64,000 nt of DNA from Flavobacteriaceae bacterium PS02336 (GTDB lineage: Bacteria > Bacteroidota > Bacteroidia > Flavobacteriales > Flavobacteriaceae), in assembly GCA_029960065.1 (NCBI GenBank), contig JASCOF010000004.1, positions 124,001 through 188,000 on the forward strand, given 5' to 3'. How positions within the stretch are numbered: the stretch's first letter is position 1; every line of letters starts with the position of its first letter. The notes under the pieces were generated by a model. The model had not been told where the DNA came from. It made no database searches and saw only the letters and a program-made list of their open reading frames with translations. The position numbers and the translations under genes were made by a program. This document shows, one piece after another, positions 1-9,899 of this stretch.

Positions 1-1
1 T

Positions 2-832
2 ATTGCAAGTATTTTGGCTATTTCTGCTAATAATTTGGTGCCTATTTTAGTTGAACCAAAGTTAGAGACTTTCAATATTGATGTTTTATTGCTTGAGTCA
101 AAAATTACTTCTAAAACAAAAGCAATATTGCCAGTACATCTTTATGGACAGTTATGTGATATGCCCAATATTAATGCAATTGCTAAAAAGTATAATCTTA
201 AAGTTATAGAAGATTGCGCTCAAGCACATGGAGCAATATTAGAAAATAAAAAAGCCGGTAATTGGGGAGATGCAGCTGGTTTTAGTTTTTATCCAGGTAA
301 AAATTTAGGGGCTTTAGGAGATGCAGGAGCAATTACGACGAATGATGATGATCTAGCGAGCTGTTTAAGAGCATTGTTAAACTATGGGTCTCAAGTGAAA
401 TATAAGAATTTGTATAAAGGTGTAAATAGTCGTTTAGATGAATTACAGGCAGCCTTATTAAATGTTAAATTGAATAATTTAGATGAAGAGACTACCGTTA
501 AACGTAAAATAGCTGGAAGGTATTTAACTGAGATAAGAAACCCAAAAATCATTTTGCCTAAAGTTGTAATTGATTTGGCTCATGTTTGGCATTTATTTGT
601 AATTATGACAAACAAAAGAGAAGAGTTACAAGAATATCTAAGCGATAATGGAGTTCAAACTGTAATTCATTATCCAATACCTCCACATAAGCAAGAAGCT
701 TACAAAGAGTGGAATGATATGAGTTTTCCAATTTCAGAATTAATCCATCAGACGGTCATAAGTTTACCTTTAAGTGCTGTTATGACATCTGAAGAAGTAG
801 ATGAAGTTATTAATGTTTTGAACGCTTATTAA
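2..832 (+). CDS. DegT/DnrJ/EryC1/StrS sugar aminotransferase (5' end cut off by window edge)
   Basis: The frame is open from the first bases, so the start lies to the left; the TTG at 14 is internal. The visible 276 residues carry the family motif EDCAQAHGA and then [13 protein letters not shown], whose lysine (codon 299-301) should form the internal aldimine with PLP. The family transfers an amino group from glutamate to C3 or C4 of a nucleotide-linked keto-deoxy sugar. The wording ([26 protein letters not shown]) is closest in my memory to FdtB/QdtB enzymes that make dTDP-3-amino-3,6-dideoxyhexoses, but the exact substrate is inference. The flippase gene follows 9 bases downstream, which suggests one operon. 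Confidence 0.85.
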   Translation: MASILAISANNLVPILVEPKLETFNIDVLLLESKITSKTKAILPVHLYGQLCDMPNINAIAKKYNLKVIEDCAQAHGAILENKKAGNWGDAAGFSFYPGKNLGALGDAGAITTNDDDLASCLRALLNYGSQVKYKNLYKGVNSRLDELQAALLNVKLNNLDEETTVKRKIAGRYLTEIRNPKIILPKVVIDLAHVWHLFVIMTNKREELQEYLSDNGVQTVIHYPIPPHKQEAYKEWNDMSFPISELIHQTVISLPLSAVMTSEEVDEVINVLNAY

Positions 833-841
833 AGTAAAATT

Positions 842-2092
842 TTGAAATTAATTAAAACTTCTTTATTTTCTGGAATTATTACGCTTATTCGTATTTCTTC
901 AGGATTTATTTCAAGTAAGGTAATTGCTATTTATACAGGTACAAGCGGAGTAGCTTTGGTAGGTGCTTTCTCGAATTTTATAAGTATAGTACTTACTTTT
1001 GCAAATGGAGCAATAAACACTGGGGTTATTAAATATACTGCTGAGTATGATGAGGATAAGGAGAAGTTAAAATCCTTGTTCAGTACTTCATTAAAAATTA
1101 GTTTTTATTGTTCGGGGATAGTTGGTATTTTATTATTATTATTTTCATCTTTTTTTTCCAACTTGGTGTTTGTCACGGACACGTACTCTTATTTAATTAA
1201 GATTTTTGGAGGTACAATAATTTTGTATTCTTTAAATTCTTTGTTGATCGCTATATTAAATGGAAAGAAACAAATTAAGGTATATACAATAGTAAATACA
1301 ATAGGTAGTATTGTTGGTTTGTTGTTTACTTTAATCTTGGTATATTTTTTTAAGTTGGAAGGTGCATTGTACGCTCTTGTTCTTTCACAGTCAATCGTAT
1401 TTTTTGTAACAGTTTTTATGATTGCAAAAAGTGATTGGTACAATATCAATTACTTTAAAAATAGATTTGATGTAGATATTTTTAAAAAATTGTCCCATTA
1501 TAGTTTGATGGCTATTGTCACTGCCTTGACAGTGCCAGTTTCACAAATTGTTTTAAGGAATATGTTGATAGGTTCCTTAGGAATAGAATCTGCTGGTATT
1601 TGGCAGGGAATGATGCGTATTTCAGATGGATATTTGATGTTGATTACATCTTCTTTGGCAACTTATTATTTACCCAAATTAGCCTCTTTACATACTGATG
1701 AAGAATTAAGATTTGAAATAAAACAAGGCTATAAAATAATTCTACCAGCCGTTTTTTTTAGTTGCATAGTTATATATTTTTTGAGATTTCTAATTATAAG
1801 AGTATTATTTACTTCTGATTTTAATCAAATGAGTGATTTGTTTTTTTATCAATTACTTGGTGATTTTTTTAAAATGAGTTCTTGGATTTTAGGATATTTA
1901 CTTTTGGCCAAGTCTATGACAAAATTATTTATTATTACAGAGATAATTTTTAGTTTTTTATATGTTGTATTTGGGTTTTTATTCGTTGAATATTTTGGAA
2001 TAGTCGGCATTACTATCGCTTTTGCAGTTAATTATTTTTTATATCTCTTATGTATGATTATTGTTTTTCGAAAATTGCTTTTTAAATTATGA
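842..2092 (+). CDS. wzx: Wzx-type lipid-linked oligosaccharide flippase
   Basis: This is a 416-residue, strongly hydrophobic protein with about 12 predicted membrane segments and the MATE/Wzx-like layout of the O-antigen translocase (WzxE-type) family. It should flip undecaprenyl-diphosphate-linked repeat units from the cytoplasmic to the periplasmic face of the inner membrane. The start is TTG at 842, and no closer ATG fits the N-terminal amphipathic start (KLIKTSLFSGIITLIRISSGF). The last codon overlaps the next glycosyltransferase start by 4 bases (ATGA), indicating translational coupling. The EpsG-type polymerase at 3729 completes a Wzx/Wzy pathway. Confidence 0.88.
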   Translation: MKLIKTSLFSGIITLIRISSGFISSKVIAIYTGTSGVALVGAFSNFISIVLTFANGAINTGVIKYTAEYDEDKEKLKSLFSTSLKISFYCSGIVGILLLLFSSFFSNLVFVTDTYSYLIKIFGGTIILYSLNSLLIAILNGKKQIKVYTIVNTIGSIVGLLFTLILVYFFKLEGALYALVLSQSIVFFVTVFMIAKSDWYNINYFKNRFDVDIFKKLSHYSLMAIVTALTVPVSQIVLRNMLIGSLGIESAGIWQGMMRISDGYLMLITSSLATYYLPKLASLHTDEELRFEIKQGYKIILPAVFFSCIVIYFLRFLIIRVLFTSDFNQMSDLFFYQLLGDFFKMSSWILGYLLLAKSMTKLFIITEIIFSFLYVVFGFLFVEYFGIVGITIAFAVNYFLYLLCMIIVFRKLLFKL

Positions 2093-3213
2093 GAATATTG
2101 ATTATTGGAGAGTATAGCGGTTTTGCTAATAACTTAAAGAAAGGTTTTTTAGGACTTGGTCATAATGTTGTTCTATTTTCTTGGGGTGATGGATTTAAAA
2201 AAATTGAGTCTGAATTCGAAGAAGATTATAATATTGATGTAGCAAATTTTAAGTTGTTTAATCGTATCATAAAAGGAACTTGGTTGATAAAATGGTTGAT
2301 TGAATCATTTACTTTCAAAAAGAAAATTGAGAAAGTTACTAAAGTAGGACATTTTGATGCTGTGCTAGTGTTAAATTTAGATTTTATCAAATTTGATTAT
2401 CAGTTCTATAAACCTTATTTTTCACTTGATATGATAAAGAAGGTTGTAAAATCTCCTGAAAATATTTATCTTTCATTGTGTGGAAATGAACTTATTTATA
2501 ATTCGTTCCTAGCGAGTATGAGGAAGAAAAATCCTGAAGAAGTAATAAAAAGACAAAATCCAACTAAAAGAGAACTGGAAGTATTTAAAACGTTTAGTTC
2601 ACATATACCTAATGTAATACCTGTGATGTATGATTATGCTGAGCCTTATCGAGTGAGTAAGCTTGCTGAAAAATTCAAATTGCACCCTACAATTCCCTTA
2701 CCTTTAGATTTAGCAAATATTCATTTTGATAATAATGTAATTAGTGATAAACTTGTTATATTTTATGGCTTGAATAGAGCATCTAAAGGAACCCATATAA
2801 TTTCTGAAGCATTAAATGAGATCAAATGCAAATTTCCTGATGTAGAAGTGATAATTGATGGGAATATGCCATTTAAGTTGTATTTGAATGTTATAAGTAG
2901 AGCCAATATTATAGTAGATCAGTGTTATGGTTTTTCATATGGTATGAATGCAATATATTCAATGGCTATGGGAAAGGTAGTTTTGAGTTGTAATGAGCCA
3001 GAATGTCAAGATGAATTTAAAAGAAGTGATATTCCTATTTTGAATATTGAACCCAATGTTAATCAAATTGTAAATACCATTGAGAATTTAATTCTAAATC
3101 CATCTGTAATCCAGGATTTATCAATTAAGTCAAGACGTTTTGTAGAAGAATTTCATGAGTCAAAAATTGTTGCACAGCAATATATAGATGTTTTCATGAA
3201 GAATGGATTATAA
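2089..3213 (+). CDS. Glycosyltransferase, GT-B fold (GT4-like)
   Basis: This 374-residue soluble protein opens with a Rossmann-like strand and glycine turn ([20 protein letters not shown]). Its C-terminal half resembles the nucleotide-sugar domain of GT4 enzymes ([18 protein letters not shown], later [18 protein letters not shown]). The usual EX7E pair is not obvious: the region reads [19 protein letters not shown], so the family is recognisable but divergent. It overlaps the flippase stop by 4 bases and is followed 5 bases later by an acetyltransferase. It probably adds one sugar of the repeat unit made by the Wzx/Wzy group. Donor and acceptor cannot be read from sequence. Confidence 0.75.
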   Translation: MRILIIGEYSGFANNLKKGFLGLGHNVVLFSWGDGFKKIESEFEEDYNIDVANFKLFNRIIKGTWLIKWLIESFTFKKKIEKVTKVGHFDAVLVLNLDFIKFDYQFYKPYFSLDMIKKVVKSPENIYLSLCGNELIYNSFLASMRKKNPEEVIKRQNPTKRELEVFKTFSSHIPNVIPVMYDYAEPYRVSKLAEKFKLHPTIPLPLDLANIHFDNNVISDKLVIFYGLNRASKGTHIISEALNEIKCKFPDVEVIIDGNMPFKLYLNVISRANIIVDQCYGFSYGMNAIYSMAMGKVVLSCNEPECQDEFKRSDIPILNIEPNVNQIVNTIENLILNPSVIQDLSIKSRRFVEEFHESKIVAQQYIDVFMKNGL

Positions 3214-3218
3214 TCTAT

Positions 3219-3725
3219 GTGTATCAAAATCTTTTTAATTATATGAAATATTATATTGTCAATTTGATTTTCTTTTTTCTTCCAGCTTCAAGATGCTTTG
3301 CTTTCAAAAGGTTTCTCTTGAGGTTTTGTGGGGCTAAAATTGGATTGAATGTTCGATTAATGAGAATTAGGGTTCAAGGAATTCACTTGATAATTGACGA
3401 TAATACATTTATTGGTGACGAAAGTTTGATAATGGGAACAGTAAATACACAAGTTGTAATTGGTAAGAATTGCGACATATCAACAAGAGTTAATATTATT
3501 ACCGGTACTCATCACATAGGTACAATGGAGCAAGCTGCTGGTGAAGGCTATGGTGAAGATATTATCATTGAAGATGGGGTGTGGATAGGATTTGGTGCAA
3601 TAATTTTACCAGGTGTCCGTATTGGTAAAGGCTCAATTGTTGCTGCAGGTGCAGTAGTCAATAAAAGCGTTCCTTCTGGTGTACTTGTTGCAGGTGTGCC
3701 AGCAAAAATCAAAAGAAGTTTATAG
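3219..3725 (+). CDS. Left-handed beta-helix (hexapeptide) acyltransferase
   Basis: This 168-residue protein carries hexapeptide repeats in its C-terminal half, ending with the classic [20 protein letters not shown] and [17 protein letters not shown]. The histidine in GTHHIGT is a candidate catalytic residue of the maltose/galactoside O-acetyltransferase group. It should acetylate a sugar hydroxyl or amino group using acetyl-CoA in the cytoplasm. The annotated start is GTG at 3219; an in-frame ATG at 3243 (MKYYIVN) is an alternative that loses eight residues. It lies between a glycosyltransferase and the polymerase, so it probably decorates the repeat unit or one of its precursors. Confidence 0.85.
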   Translation: MYQNLFNYMKYYIVNLIFFFLPASRCFAFKRFLLRFCGAKIGLNVRLMRIRVQGIHLIIDDNTFIGDESLIMGTVNTQVVIGKNCDISTRVNIITGTHHIGTMEQAAGEGYGEDIIIEDGVWIGFGAIILPGVRIGKGSIVAAGAVVNKSVPSGVLVAGVPAKIKRSL

Positions 3726-3728
3726 TAG

Positions 3729-4778
3729 ATGATTCTTTATTTATTTTTTTATGTAGTTATTTTATCAGGAACTATAATTTCTTTACAAAATATTGATAGA
3801 AAAGCTGTCACAGTTGTTTTTATTTCGTTAGCCTTTCTTTTTTTTCTTTTAATTGGATTTCGTTTTTGTGGATATGACTATTTATCATATTTAGAAATTT
3901 ATGAGAGTATTAAAGGAGGAAATGATGTCTTGGGCATGGAACCAGGTTTTGCTACTTTATGTAGTTCCTCATCTTCCTTTCGTATCTTAATAATCATAGT
4001 GGCTTTATTGACTATGTTGTTGCACTCATTATTTATTTATAAAACATCAGATTTACCAATATTTAGCTTATTTTTACTTTCATCGACATTGTTACTGCCT
4101 ACTTTTATGGGGCAATGTAGGCAAGGACTTGCGATTGGATTTGTAGCATTTGCATTTTATTATTACAATAATAAAAATTATTACTTTTATTTACTTTTTG
4201 TTGTATTAGCAGCACTTTTTCATTATTCAGCATTAATTTCATTGTTTTTTCTTTTTGTACCTAGGAACATAAAGTCTTCTAAGTATTATTTTATTACAAT
4301 TGTAATCTCAATATTTTTATCTCAATTTTTTCAGCCACTATTATTTAAAATTATAGACTTGATTCCTAATTTAGCGGTTGTTGAGAGATTATTATTTTAC
4401 AGTGAAAATGACGATGTAAAACTGGGATTTAATACGGCAATATTAATAAGAATTTTTGTTGTGTCACTTTGTTTCTATTATAGAGCAAATATCAAATCAA
4501 TATTTTTTCCATTAATGTTGAATATTTATCATTTATCTATTATCATTTATCTAATAATTGGACCAATTATTCCTCAATTAGGAGGTAGGGGAGCACTATA
4601 TTTTTCTTATTTTGATATTATATTAATTCCTTTCGTCATTAAAGCTGCTTCAGGTTATAATCGATACGTATTAATTTTTTTATTTTTTTTATTGACTTTA
4701 CTAAGAATTTTTCAATTTTTCCATGATGATTTTAATTACGAATGTTATGTTCCATATTTAAAATTTTATAATTTTTAA
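3729..4778 (+). CDS. wzy: EpsG-family polysaccharide polymerase (Wzy-like)
   Basis: This 349-residue protein is almost entirely hydrophobic, with about 10-12 membrane segments. It has the EpsG-type features: a GFRFCGYDYLSYLEIYE loop after the second helix, then GMEPGFATL, and QCRQGLAIGF in the middle. This family polymerises lipid-linked repeat units on the outer face of the inner membrane. It starts 3 bases after the acetyltransferase stop, in the same run as the wzx gene at 842. Polymerase identity is by family pattern and context, because Wzy proteins are poorly conserved. Confidence 0.8.
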   Translation: MILYLFFYVVILSGTIISLQNIDRKAVTVVFISLAFLFFLLIGFRFCGYDYLSYLEIYESIKGGNDVLGMEPGFATLCSSSSSFRILIIIVALLTMLLHSLFIYKTSDLPIFSLFLLSSTLLLPTFMGQCRQGLAIGFVAFAFYYYNNKNYYFYLLFVVLAALFHYSALISLFFLFVPRNIKSSKYYFITIVISIFLSQFFQPLLFKIIDLIPNLAVVERLLFYSENDDVKLGFNTAILIRIFVVSLCFYYRANIKSIFFPLMLNIYHLSIIIYLIIGPIIPQLGGRGALYFSYFDIILIPFVIKAASGYNRYVLIFLFFLLTLLRIFQFFHDDFNYECYVPYLKFYNF

Positions 4779-4786
4779 TTTTACTT

Positions 4787-5836
4787 ATGAGAAAAAATAT
4801 CGATTTTTTGATTATTAATAATTGCCCATCATTTTATAAAATAAATTTATACAATGAATTATCTAAACGATGCAATATACATGTCATATTTATTGGCTTA
4901 ACCAATCAAGTTGTTATAAATACAGATTATAAAAAAGACATTTTGTTTTCATATGAATTGCTTTCTGAAATTCAGATTGAGAAACGGAATAGATTTCGTT
5001 CGATTGTAAAATTATATCGAATTCACAATCAATTTAATTATAAAAAAATAATTTATGGTGGGTACAATGATTTAGAAGAACGTGTATTGATGTGGTTTAC
5101 GCCAAAATCAAAAAACTGTTTGCAATTTGAGTCCTCAATAAAAGAAAGTAAAACATCAGGAATTGCCTCCATTGTTAAGAAAATAATTTTAAGTAGATTT
5201 TCAATTGCTTTGCCTAGTGGAAAATTACAAGCTGACGTTTTTAATGCATTAAACTTTACAGGAGAAATAATTGAAACAAAAGGTGTGGGGTTATTTAATA
5301 AGCAGCAATCCCCTAGTTTTTCTAGACAAGGGACTGTACAGGACTTTAAATATTTATATGTAGGAAGACTAATTTCAATAAAAAATATCGAATTTATTAT
5401 TAAAGTTTTTAATCGATCAGGAAAGTCTCTTACGATAGTAGGAACAGGTGTGCTAGAAACAGAATTGAAAAAAATGGCTCATTCAAATATTAAATTCATT
5501 GGCTTTGTGCCTAATAATGAAATAGCGAATATCTATCTAAATCATGATGTTTTTTTGCTGCCTTCTTTATCAGAGCCGTGGGGTTTAGTGGTTGAGGAAG
5601 CTATATACTATGGCCTACCAGTCTTAGTTTCTGATGCTGTCGGGAGTCAGTTTGACATGGTAATAAAATCTAATACGGGTATTGTTTTTTCGCCGTTTTC
5701 AGACGAAAGTCTTGAGAGTTCAATGATTGAGATTGAAAACAATTATGATCTCTATAAAAGCAATTGTTTGAATTTTGATTCAATTGGAAGAGACAAAGAA
5801 CAAGTAGAAGCTTATATTAAATTATTATCCCTATGA
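4787..5836 (+). CDS. Glycosyltransferase family 4
   Basis: This 349-residue GT-B enzyme has the donor-binding C-terminal domain clearly visible: YLYVGRLISIKNIEFII, then FIGFVPNNEIANIYLNHD, then SLSEPWGLVVEEAIYYGLPV. The last holds the EX7E glutamates that bind the nucleotide sugar. The N-terminal acceptor domain is ordinary. It retains the anomeric configuration, as known for GT4. Its stop overlaps the next glycosyltransferase start by 4 bases. It probably adds one residue to the Wzx/Wzy repeat unit; the sugar is unknown. Confidence 0.88.
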   Translation: MRKNIDFLIINNCPSFYKINLYNELSKRCNIHVIFIGLTNQVVINTDYKKDILFSYELLSEIQIEKRNRFRSIVKLYRIHNQFNYKKIIYGGYNDLEERVLMWFTPKSKNCLQFESSIKESKTSGIASIVKKIILSRFSIALPSGKLQADVFNALNFTGEIIETKGVGLFNKQQSPSFSRQGTVQDFKYLYVGRLISIKNIEFIIKVFNRSGKSLTIVGTGVLETELKKMAHSNIKFIGFVPNNEIANIYLNHDVFLLPSLSEPWGLVVEEAIYYGLPVLVSDAVGSQFDMVIKSNTGIVFSPFSDESLESSMIEIENNYDLYKSNCLNFDSIGRDKEQVEAYIKLLSL

Positions 5837-6984
5837 AAATTTTGTACTGTATACCTTCGTTAAGTAATGCGGGGGGAATGGAACGAGTTATAACTGAAAA
5901 AGTTAATTACTTAATTCAATTACCAGGTTACGAAATAACCATAGTAACTACTGATCAAAACGGACGTCCTATTTATTTTTCGTTAGATGAAAAGATACAG
6001 TTGATTCATCTTGATATAGATTTTGATGGTCATTTTTCCGAGAATTTGCTGAAAAAATATTTTTTACATCAAAAAAAACTAAAAATTTACAAGCAAAAAT
6101 TAATCAGCATATTAAAACAATTACAAGTAGATATCTGTATTTCATTTTGTGGTAAAGAAATAGAGTTTTTGGCTAATTTAAATGTCAAATGTAAAAAAAT
6201 TGCTGAAATACATTTTGCAATGAATGTTCGGAAACAGTTCATAACCTCTAGGCACAAAGGATACTTATGGAGCTTATTGGGTGAAATACGTACACAACAA
6301 TTAAAAAAAGCCACAAAAGGATTAGATAAATTAATTGTTTTAACTAAAGCAGATCAAAAACAATGGGAATTTTCTCATAAAAATGTGATTCAAATCCCTA
6401 ATCCTAATCCATTAGAGAATCAGGAATTCTCGACATTATTGAATAAACGCATAATATCTGTTGGCAAATTAGATCCTCAAAAGGGCTTTGATATGTTGAT
6501 AGAAGCGTGGGCATTGGTAGTAGATAAGCATTCCGATTGGGTTTTAGATATTTTTGGAGAAGGAGAATGGGAATTAATGCTTCAAAATAGAATAAACGAA
6601 TTAAATATAAGTGACCAAATTAAATTACGCGGAAAAACTTCTGATGTGGTTTCCTATTATCTTGGAAGTTCTGTTTATGTTATGAGTTCAAGATATGAAG
6701 GATTGCCGATGGTACTTATTGAAGCAATGTCTTGCGGGCTACCTATTGTTTCCTTTGATTGTGAATATGGTCCCCGAGAAGTGATTACGGATGGAAAAAA
6801 TGGTTTTTTGGTTGTTCCGAATAATTATATTGAATTAGCTGAAAAGATTTGTATTTTAATAGAAAATGAAAAACTACGTTTGCAAATGGGCAGGCAATCA
6901 TTAGAGGATGTTGAAAAATACGCAAAAGAGCCAATTATGCAAAAGTGGATAATATTATTTGATGAGCTTATGAAAGCATTTTAA
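5833..6984 (+). CDS. Glycosyltransferase family 4
   Basis: This 383-residue GT-B protein has the N-terminal glycine-rich turn IPSLSNAGGMERVITEK, typical of GT4 enzymes that begin with a GGxER loop. The donor domain contains ISVGKLDPQKGFDMLIEAW, IFGEGEW and SRYEGLPMVLIEAMSCGLP with the EX7E motif. The following CEYGPREVI is a common variant in the GalNAc/Gal-transferring GT4 branch, which hints at but does not prove a hexose or hexosamine donor. It overlaps the upstream gene by 4 bases and is coupled to it. Confidence 0.9.
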   Translation: MKILYCIPSLSNAGGMERVITEKVNYLIQLPGYEITIVTTDQNGRPIYFSLDEKIQLIHLDIDFDGHFSENLLKKYFLHQKKLKIYKQKLISILKQLQVDICISFCGKEIEFLANLNVKCKKIAEIHFAMNVRKQFITSRHKGYLWSLLGEIRTQQLKKATKGLDKLIVLTKADQKQWEFSHKNVIQIPNPNPLENQEFSTLLNKRIISVGKLDPQKGFDMLIEAWALVVDKHSDWVLDIFGEGEWELMLQNRINELNISDQIKLRGKTSDVVSYYLGSSVYVMSSRYEGLPMVLIEAMSCGLPIVSFDCEYGPREVITDGKNGFLVVPNNYIELAEKICILIENEKLRLQMGRQSLEDVEKYAKEPIMQKWIILFDELMKAF

Positions 6985-6993
6985 TACTATAAG

Positions 6994-8073
6994 ATGGAAA
7001 ATAAAAAAGTATTATTCTTTGGCTCATATCCAGGTCCGATGACAGGACAAGCAATTTCTTTTAAAGAAGCTTATGATAATTATAGTGGTAAAAAAATTTT
7101 AGTAAACACAACTAAATTTAATAATAAAATATTGAATTCATTGTATTGCTTGTTTTCATTACCTTTAATTTTTGTTTTTAAAAAATTTCCTATAGTTTAT
7201 TTCACATGTGTTAGAAGTAAATTGGGTGCGATAAAAGATATACAATTACTGTTATTATGTAAATTATTTAATAAAAAAGTTATAAATCATTTACATGGTG
7301 CAGATTTTAAAATTTTTTATAACGCTTCAAATACGTTAAAACCTTTGTTAGAATATTGTTATAATAAAATAGATGTTTCAATAGTTTTATTGCCTTCAAT
7401 GAAGGAGCAGTTTTCTGATTTTTTGGATATGAAAATTGAAGTTATTCAAAATTGCTATTCCACAGAAATGGAATCAATAAATGTAGATTTTGCCAACAAA
7501 AAAAAACAGATACTTTACCTTTCCAATTTAATTAACTCCAAAGGAATTTTTATTTTTATGGAAGCAGCTGGGCAACTATTAGATGAAGACCCAAACATTA
7601 TAGTTAAGATTGGTGGTGTACCGATGAATGATGAAGAAATGTCTGAAAAAGAAATTTCGGAAAAATTTCAAAATATTTATAAAGATTTGAAATTGAAATA
7701 TCCTGACAGGATTTTGTATATGGGAGAGGTAAAAGGAGATGAAAAAGTAAAAACATTATTAGAAAGTTCTATTTTTATTTTGCCAACATTTTATGCTATG
7801 GAAGCATTTCCAATTACAATTATTGAAGCAATGAGATTTGGAAATGCCGTAATTACAACCAATCATAATTACTTATCGGATATAGTTAATGATAAAAATG
7901 GAAAATTAGTAAACAAAAAATCAAGTGCCGAAATTGTTAATACTGTTAAATATTTGTTTTCAAGTCCTGAAAAGCTAAAAGAAATACAGAAGTATAATGA
8001 AATTGAATCTAGGGAGAAATATAGCCCTCAAAAGTATAATTTGGCAATAAAAGAAGCGATAAATAATTTATAA
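6994..8073 (+). CDS. Glycosyltransferase family 4
   Basis: This 359-residue GT-B protein opens with VLFFGSYPGPMTGQAISF, a start seen in several Bacteroidetes capsule GT4 proteins. The donor domain includes ILYLSNLINSKGIFIFMEA and FYAMEAFPITIIEAMRFGN with EX7E. It is the last gene of the first block and is followed by a 176-base gap, so it may end a transcript. Acceptor and donor are unknown. Confidence 0.87.
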   Translation: MENKKVLFFGSYPGPMTGQAISFKEAYDNYSGKKILVNTTKFNNKILNSLYCLFSLPLIFVFKKFPIVYFTCVRSKLGAIKDIQLLLLCKLFNKKVINHLHGADFKIFYNASNTLKPLLEYCYNKIDVSIVLLPSMKEQFSDFLDMKIEVIQNCYSTEMESINVDFANKKKQILYLSNLINSKGIFIFMEAAGQLLDEDPNIIVKIGGVPMNDEEMSEKEISEKFQNIYKDLKLKYPDRILYMGEVKGDEKVKTLLESSIFILPTFYAMEAFPITIIEAMRFGNAVITTNHNYLSDIVNDKNGKLVNKKSSAEIVNTVKYLFSSPEKLKEIQKYNEIESREKYSPQKYNLAIKEAINNL

Positions 8074-8249
8074 ATAACGTCTGAGTATTTATTTTTAGCA
8101 AATGAATAAAAAACTATCTTCAGATTTTTTTGTAAAATGTTTACTCGGTGGATTTTATATTGAAATACTCAATTTGGAACAATAATAAATGTAAAATAGG
8201 AATAATGATACAGAAATTATATATTTCCAAAAATGAATAATACCTACAC
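8074..8249 (+). other. Intergenic gap between two gene blocks, possible gene remnant
   Basis: This 176-base AT-rich gap is the longest in the first 18 kb. It has no recognisable hairpin terminator and no clean TAnnTTTG promoter. An ATG at 8102 opens a 27-codon frame ending near 8185, and another frame after it reads about 24 codons (SIWNNNKCKIGIMIQKL) to a stop just before the next gene. These may be decayed pieces of a lost gene, but I cannot name it. Confidence 0.35.
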
Positions 8250-8993
8250 ATGAAAATATCTATAATCACAGTTTGTTACAATAGCGCATCTACTATTGAA
8301 AAAACTATACTATCTGTTGGTGAGCAGACCTATAAAAATATTGAATATATAATTGTTGATGGGAATTCAAAAGATGATACAGTTTCTATTGTCGAAAAAC
8401 ATAAAAACAATATTTCTAAATGGATTTCAGAACCTGACAAAGGTCTTTATGACGCTATGAATAAAGGAATTGAATTAGCGACAGGAGATTTAATAGGGAT
8501 TTTAAATTCTGATGATGTTTTTAATTCAACTAAAATTGTGGAAGAAATTGCTGATTTTCATAAAATTAATGATATCGATGCTTCTGTTGGAAATATAATA
8601 CAACATAAAGAGAACGGTAAAATTGTAAGGTTATATTCTTCAAAATATTGGAGTCCAATTAAGTTAAAAATTGGATTTATGCCACCACATCCATCAATAT
8701 TTATAAAAAGAGAGCTTTTTAATAAATTTGGAAATTACGATTTAAATTTTAAAATTGGAGCTGATTACGAGTTGATTACGAGATTTTTTTTAAAGAATAA
8801 TATTGTTTGGAAATATTCAGGAATAACAACAACAGCAATGCTGGTTGGTGGTTTGAGTAGTTCAGGATCTTCTTCTTATAAATTAATCACAAAAGAGATT
8901 CAAAAAGCATTGTCTATGAACGGCATTCGTTTTTCTCCTATAAAGATACGAATGCGTTTTTTGTGGAAAATAATTGGATTTTTGAAAAAATGA
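8250..8993 (+). CDS. Glycosyltransferase family 2 (WcaA/WcaE-like)
   Basis: This 247-residue GT-A enzyme begins with ISIITVCYNSASTIEKTI and YIIVDGNSKDDT, the nucleotide-binding start of GT2. ILNSDDVF supplies the metal-binding SDD motif, and MPPHPSIFIKRELF and GADYELITRFF follow. It resembles small GT2 proteins of colanic-acid-type clusters. The stop overlaps the next gene start by 4 bases (ATGA at 8990), so the two are coupled. It should transfer a single sugar to a lipid-linked acceptor at the cytoplasmic face. Confidence 0.9.
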   Translation: MKISIITVCYNSASTIEKTILSVGEQTYKNIEYIIVDGNSKDDTVSIVEKHKNNISKWISEPDKGLYDAMNKGIELATGDLIGILNSDDVFNSTKIVEEIADFHKINDIDASVGNIIQHKENGKIVRLYSSKYWSPIKLKIGFMPPHPSIFIKRELFNKFGNYDLNFKIGADYELITRFFLKNNIVWKYSGITTTAMLVGGLSSSGSSSYKLITKEIQKALSMNGIRFSPIKIRMRFLWKIIGFLKK

Positions 8994-9883
8994 AAATAAC
9001 AATAACAGGTGCTTCAGGTTTTGTTGGAACAAATCTTATTGGATATCTTAAGCCTATACATGAATTAAATAGTTTGAGTGTAAGGTATGTAAATAATCAA
9101 AAAATTGAAATAAATGACAATGTTGTAATTCATCTTGCAGGTAAAGCTCATGATTTGAAAAAGGTATCAGTTCCTACAGATTATTATGAAGCCAATTATG
9201 AATTAACAAAACAACTATTTGATGCTTTTTTGATTTCTAAAGCATCCGTTTTCATATTCATGAGTACGGTTAAAGCAGTCGCAGATGAAGTAAGAGGTAT
9301 TTTGAATGAAAATACAATTCCAAACCCTAAAACGCATTATGGTATAGCTAAACATCAAGCTGAGGAATATATTTTAAGTAAAGAAATACCTGATGGAAAA
9401 AGAGTTTACATCTTGAGGCCTTGTATGATTCATGGTCCAGAAAACAAAGGCAATTTGAATTTGTTGTATGGGTTTGTTGCTAAACGTCTGCCTTGGCCAT
9501 TAGGTACATTTCAAAACGAGAGATCTTTTTTGAGTATAGAAAATCTTTGTTTTGTTATTAAAGAATTGTTAGAAAATGAAAAAATACCGTCAGGTATTTA
9601 TCAGGTAGCAGATAATAAATCAATATCAACAAATGAATTAATTACATTGATAGCAAAAAGTTTAGGTAAGAAATCTATAATATGGAATATAAATTCTTCT
9701 TTTATAAAAAAACTTGCCAGAACGGGTGATTTTTTTCATTTGCCTTTAAATTCGGAACGTTTACAAAAGCTCACAGAAAGCTATGTTGTGAGCAATGAAA
9801 AAATAATCAAAGCTCTAGGTAAACCTTTTCCAGTATCAACTGATGAAGGATTGATGAAAACTTTTGAGTCATTTAGAAATTAA
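8990..9883 (+). CDS. NAD-dependent nucleotide-sugar epimerase/reductase (WbpV-like)
   Basis: This is an extended short-chain dehydrogenase with GASGFVGTN at residues 7-15 for NAD(P) and an active-site YGIAK. The start is placed at ATG 8990, which overlaps the previous stop, rather than the longer frame from 8963, because the nucleotide-binding strand then begins at residue 2. It ends with a GKPFPVSTDEGLMKTFESF tail. In Pseudomonas-type clusters the pairing of this protein with a WbpL-type initiator and a WbpM-type dehydratase (12009 and 16956 here) makes UDP-QuiNAc or UDP-FucNAc and starts the chain with it. That role is inferred from context. Confidence 0.75.
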   Translation: MKITITGASGFVGTNLIGYLKPIHELNSLSVRYVNNQKIEINDNVVIHLAGKAHDLKKVSVPTDYYEANYELTKQLFDAFLISKASVFIFMSTVKAVADEVRGILNENTIPNPKTHYGIAKHQAEEYILSKEIPDGKRVYILRPCMIHGPENKGNLNLLYGFVAKRLPWPLGTFQNERSFLSIENLCFVIKELLENEKIPSGIYQVADNKSISTNELITLIAKSLGKKSIIWNINSSFIKKLARTGDFFHLPLNSERLQKLTESYVVSNEKIIKALGKPFPVSTDEGLMKTFESFRN

Positions 9884-9899
9884 AATAATATAATATAAA

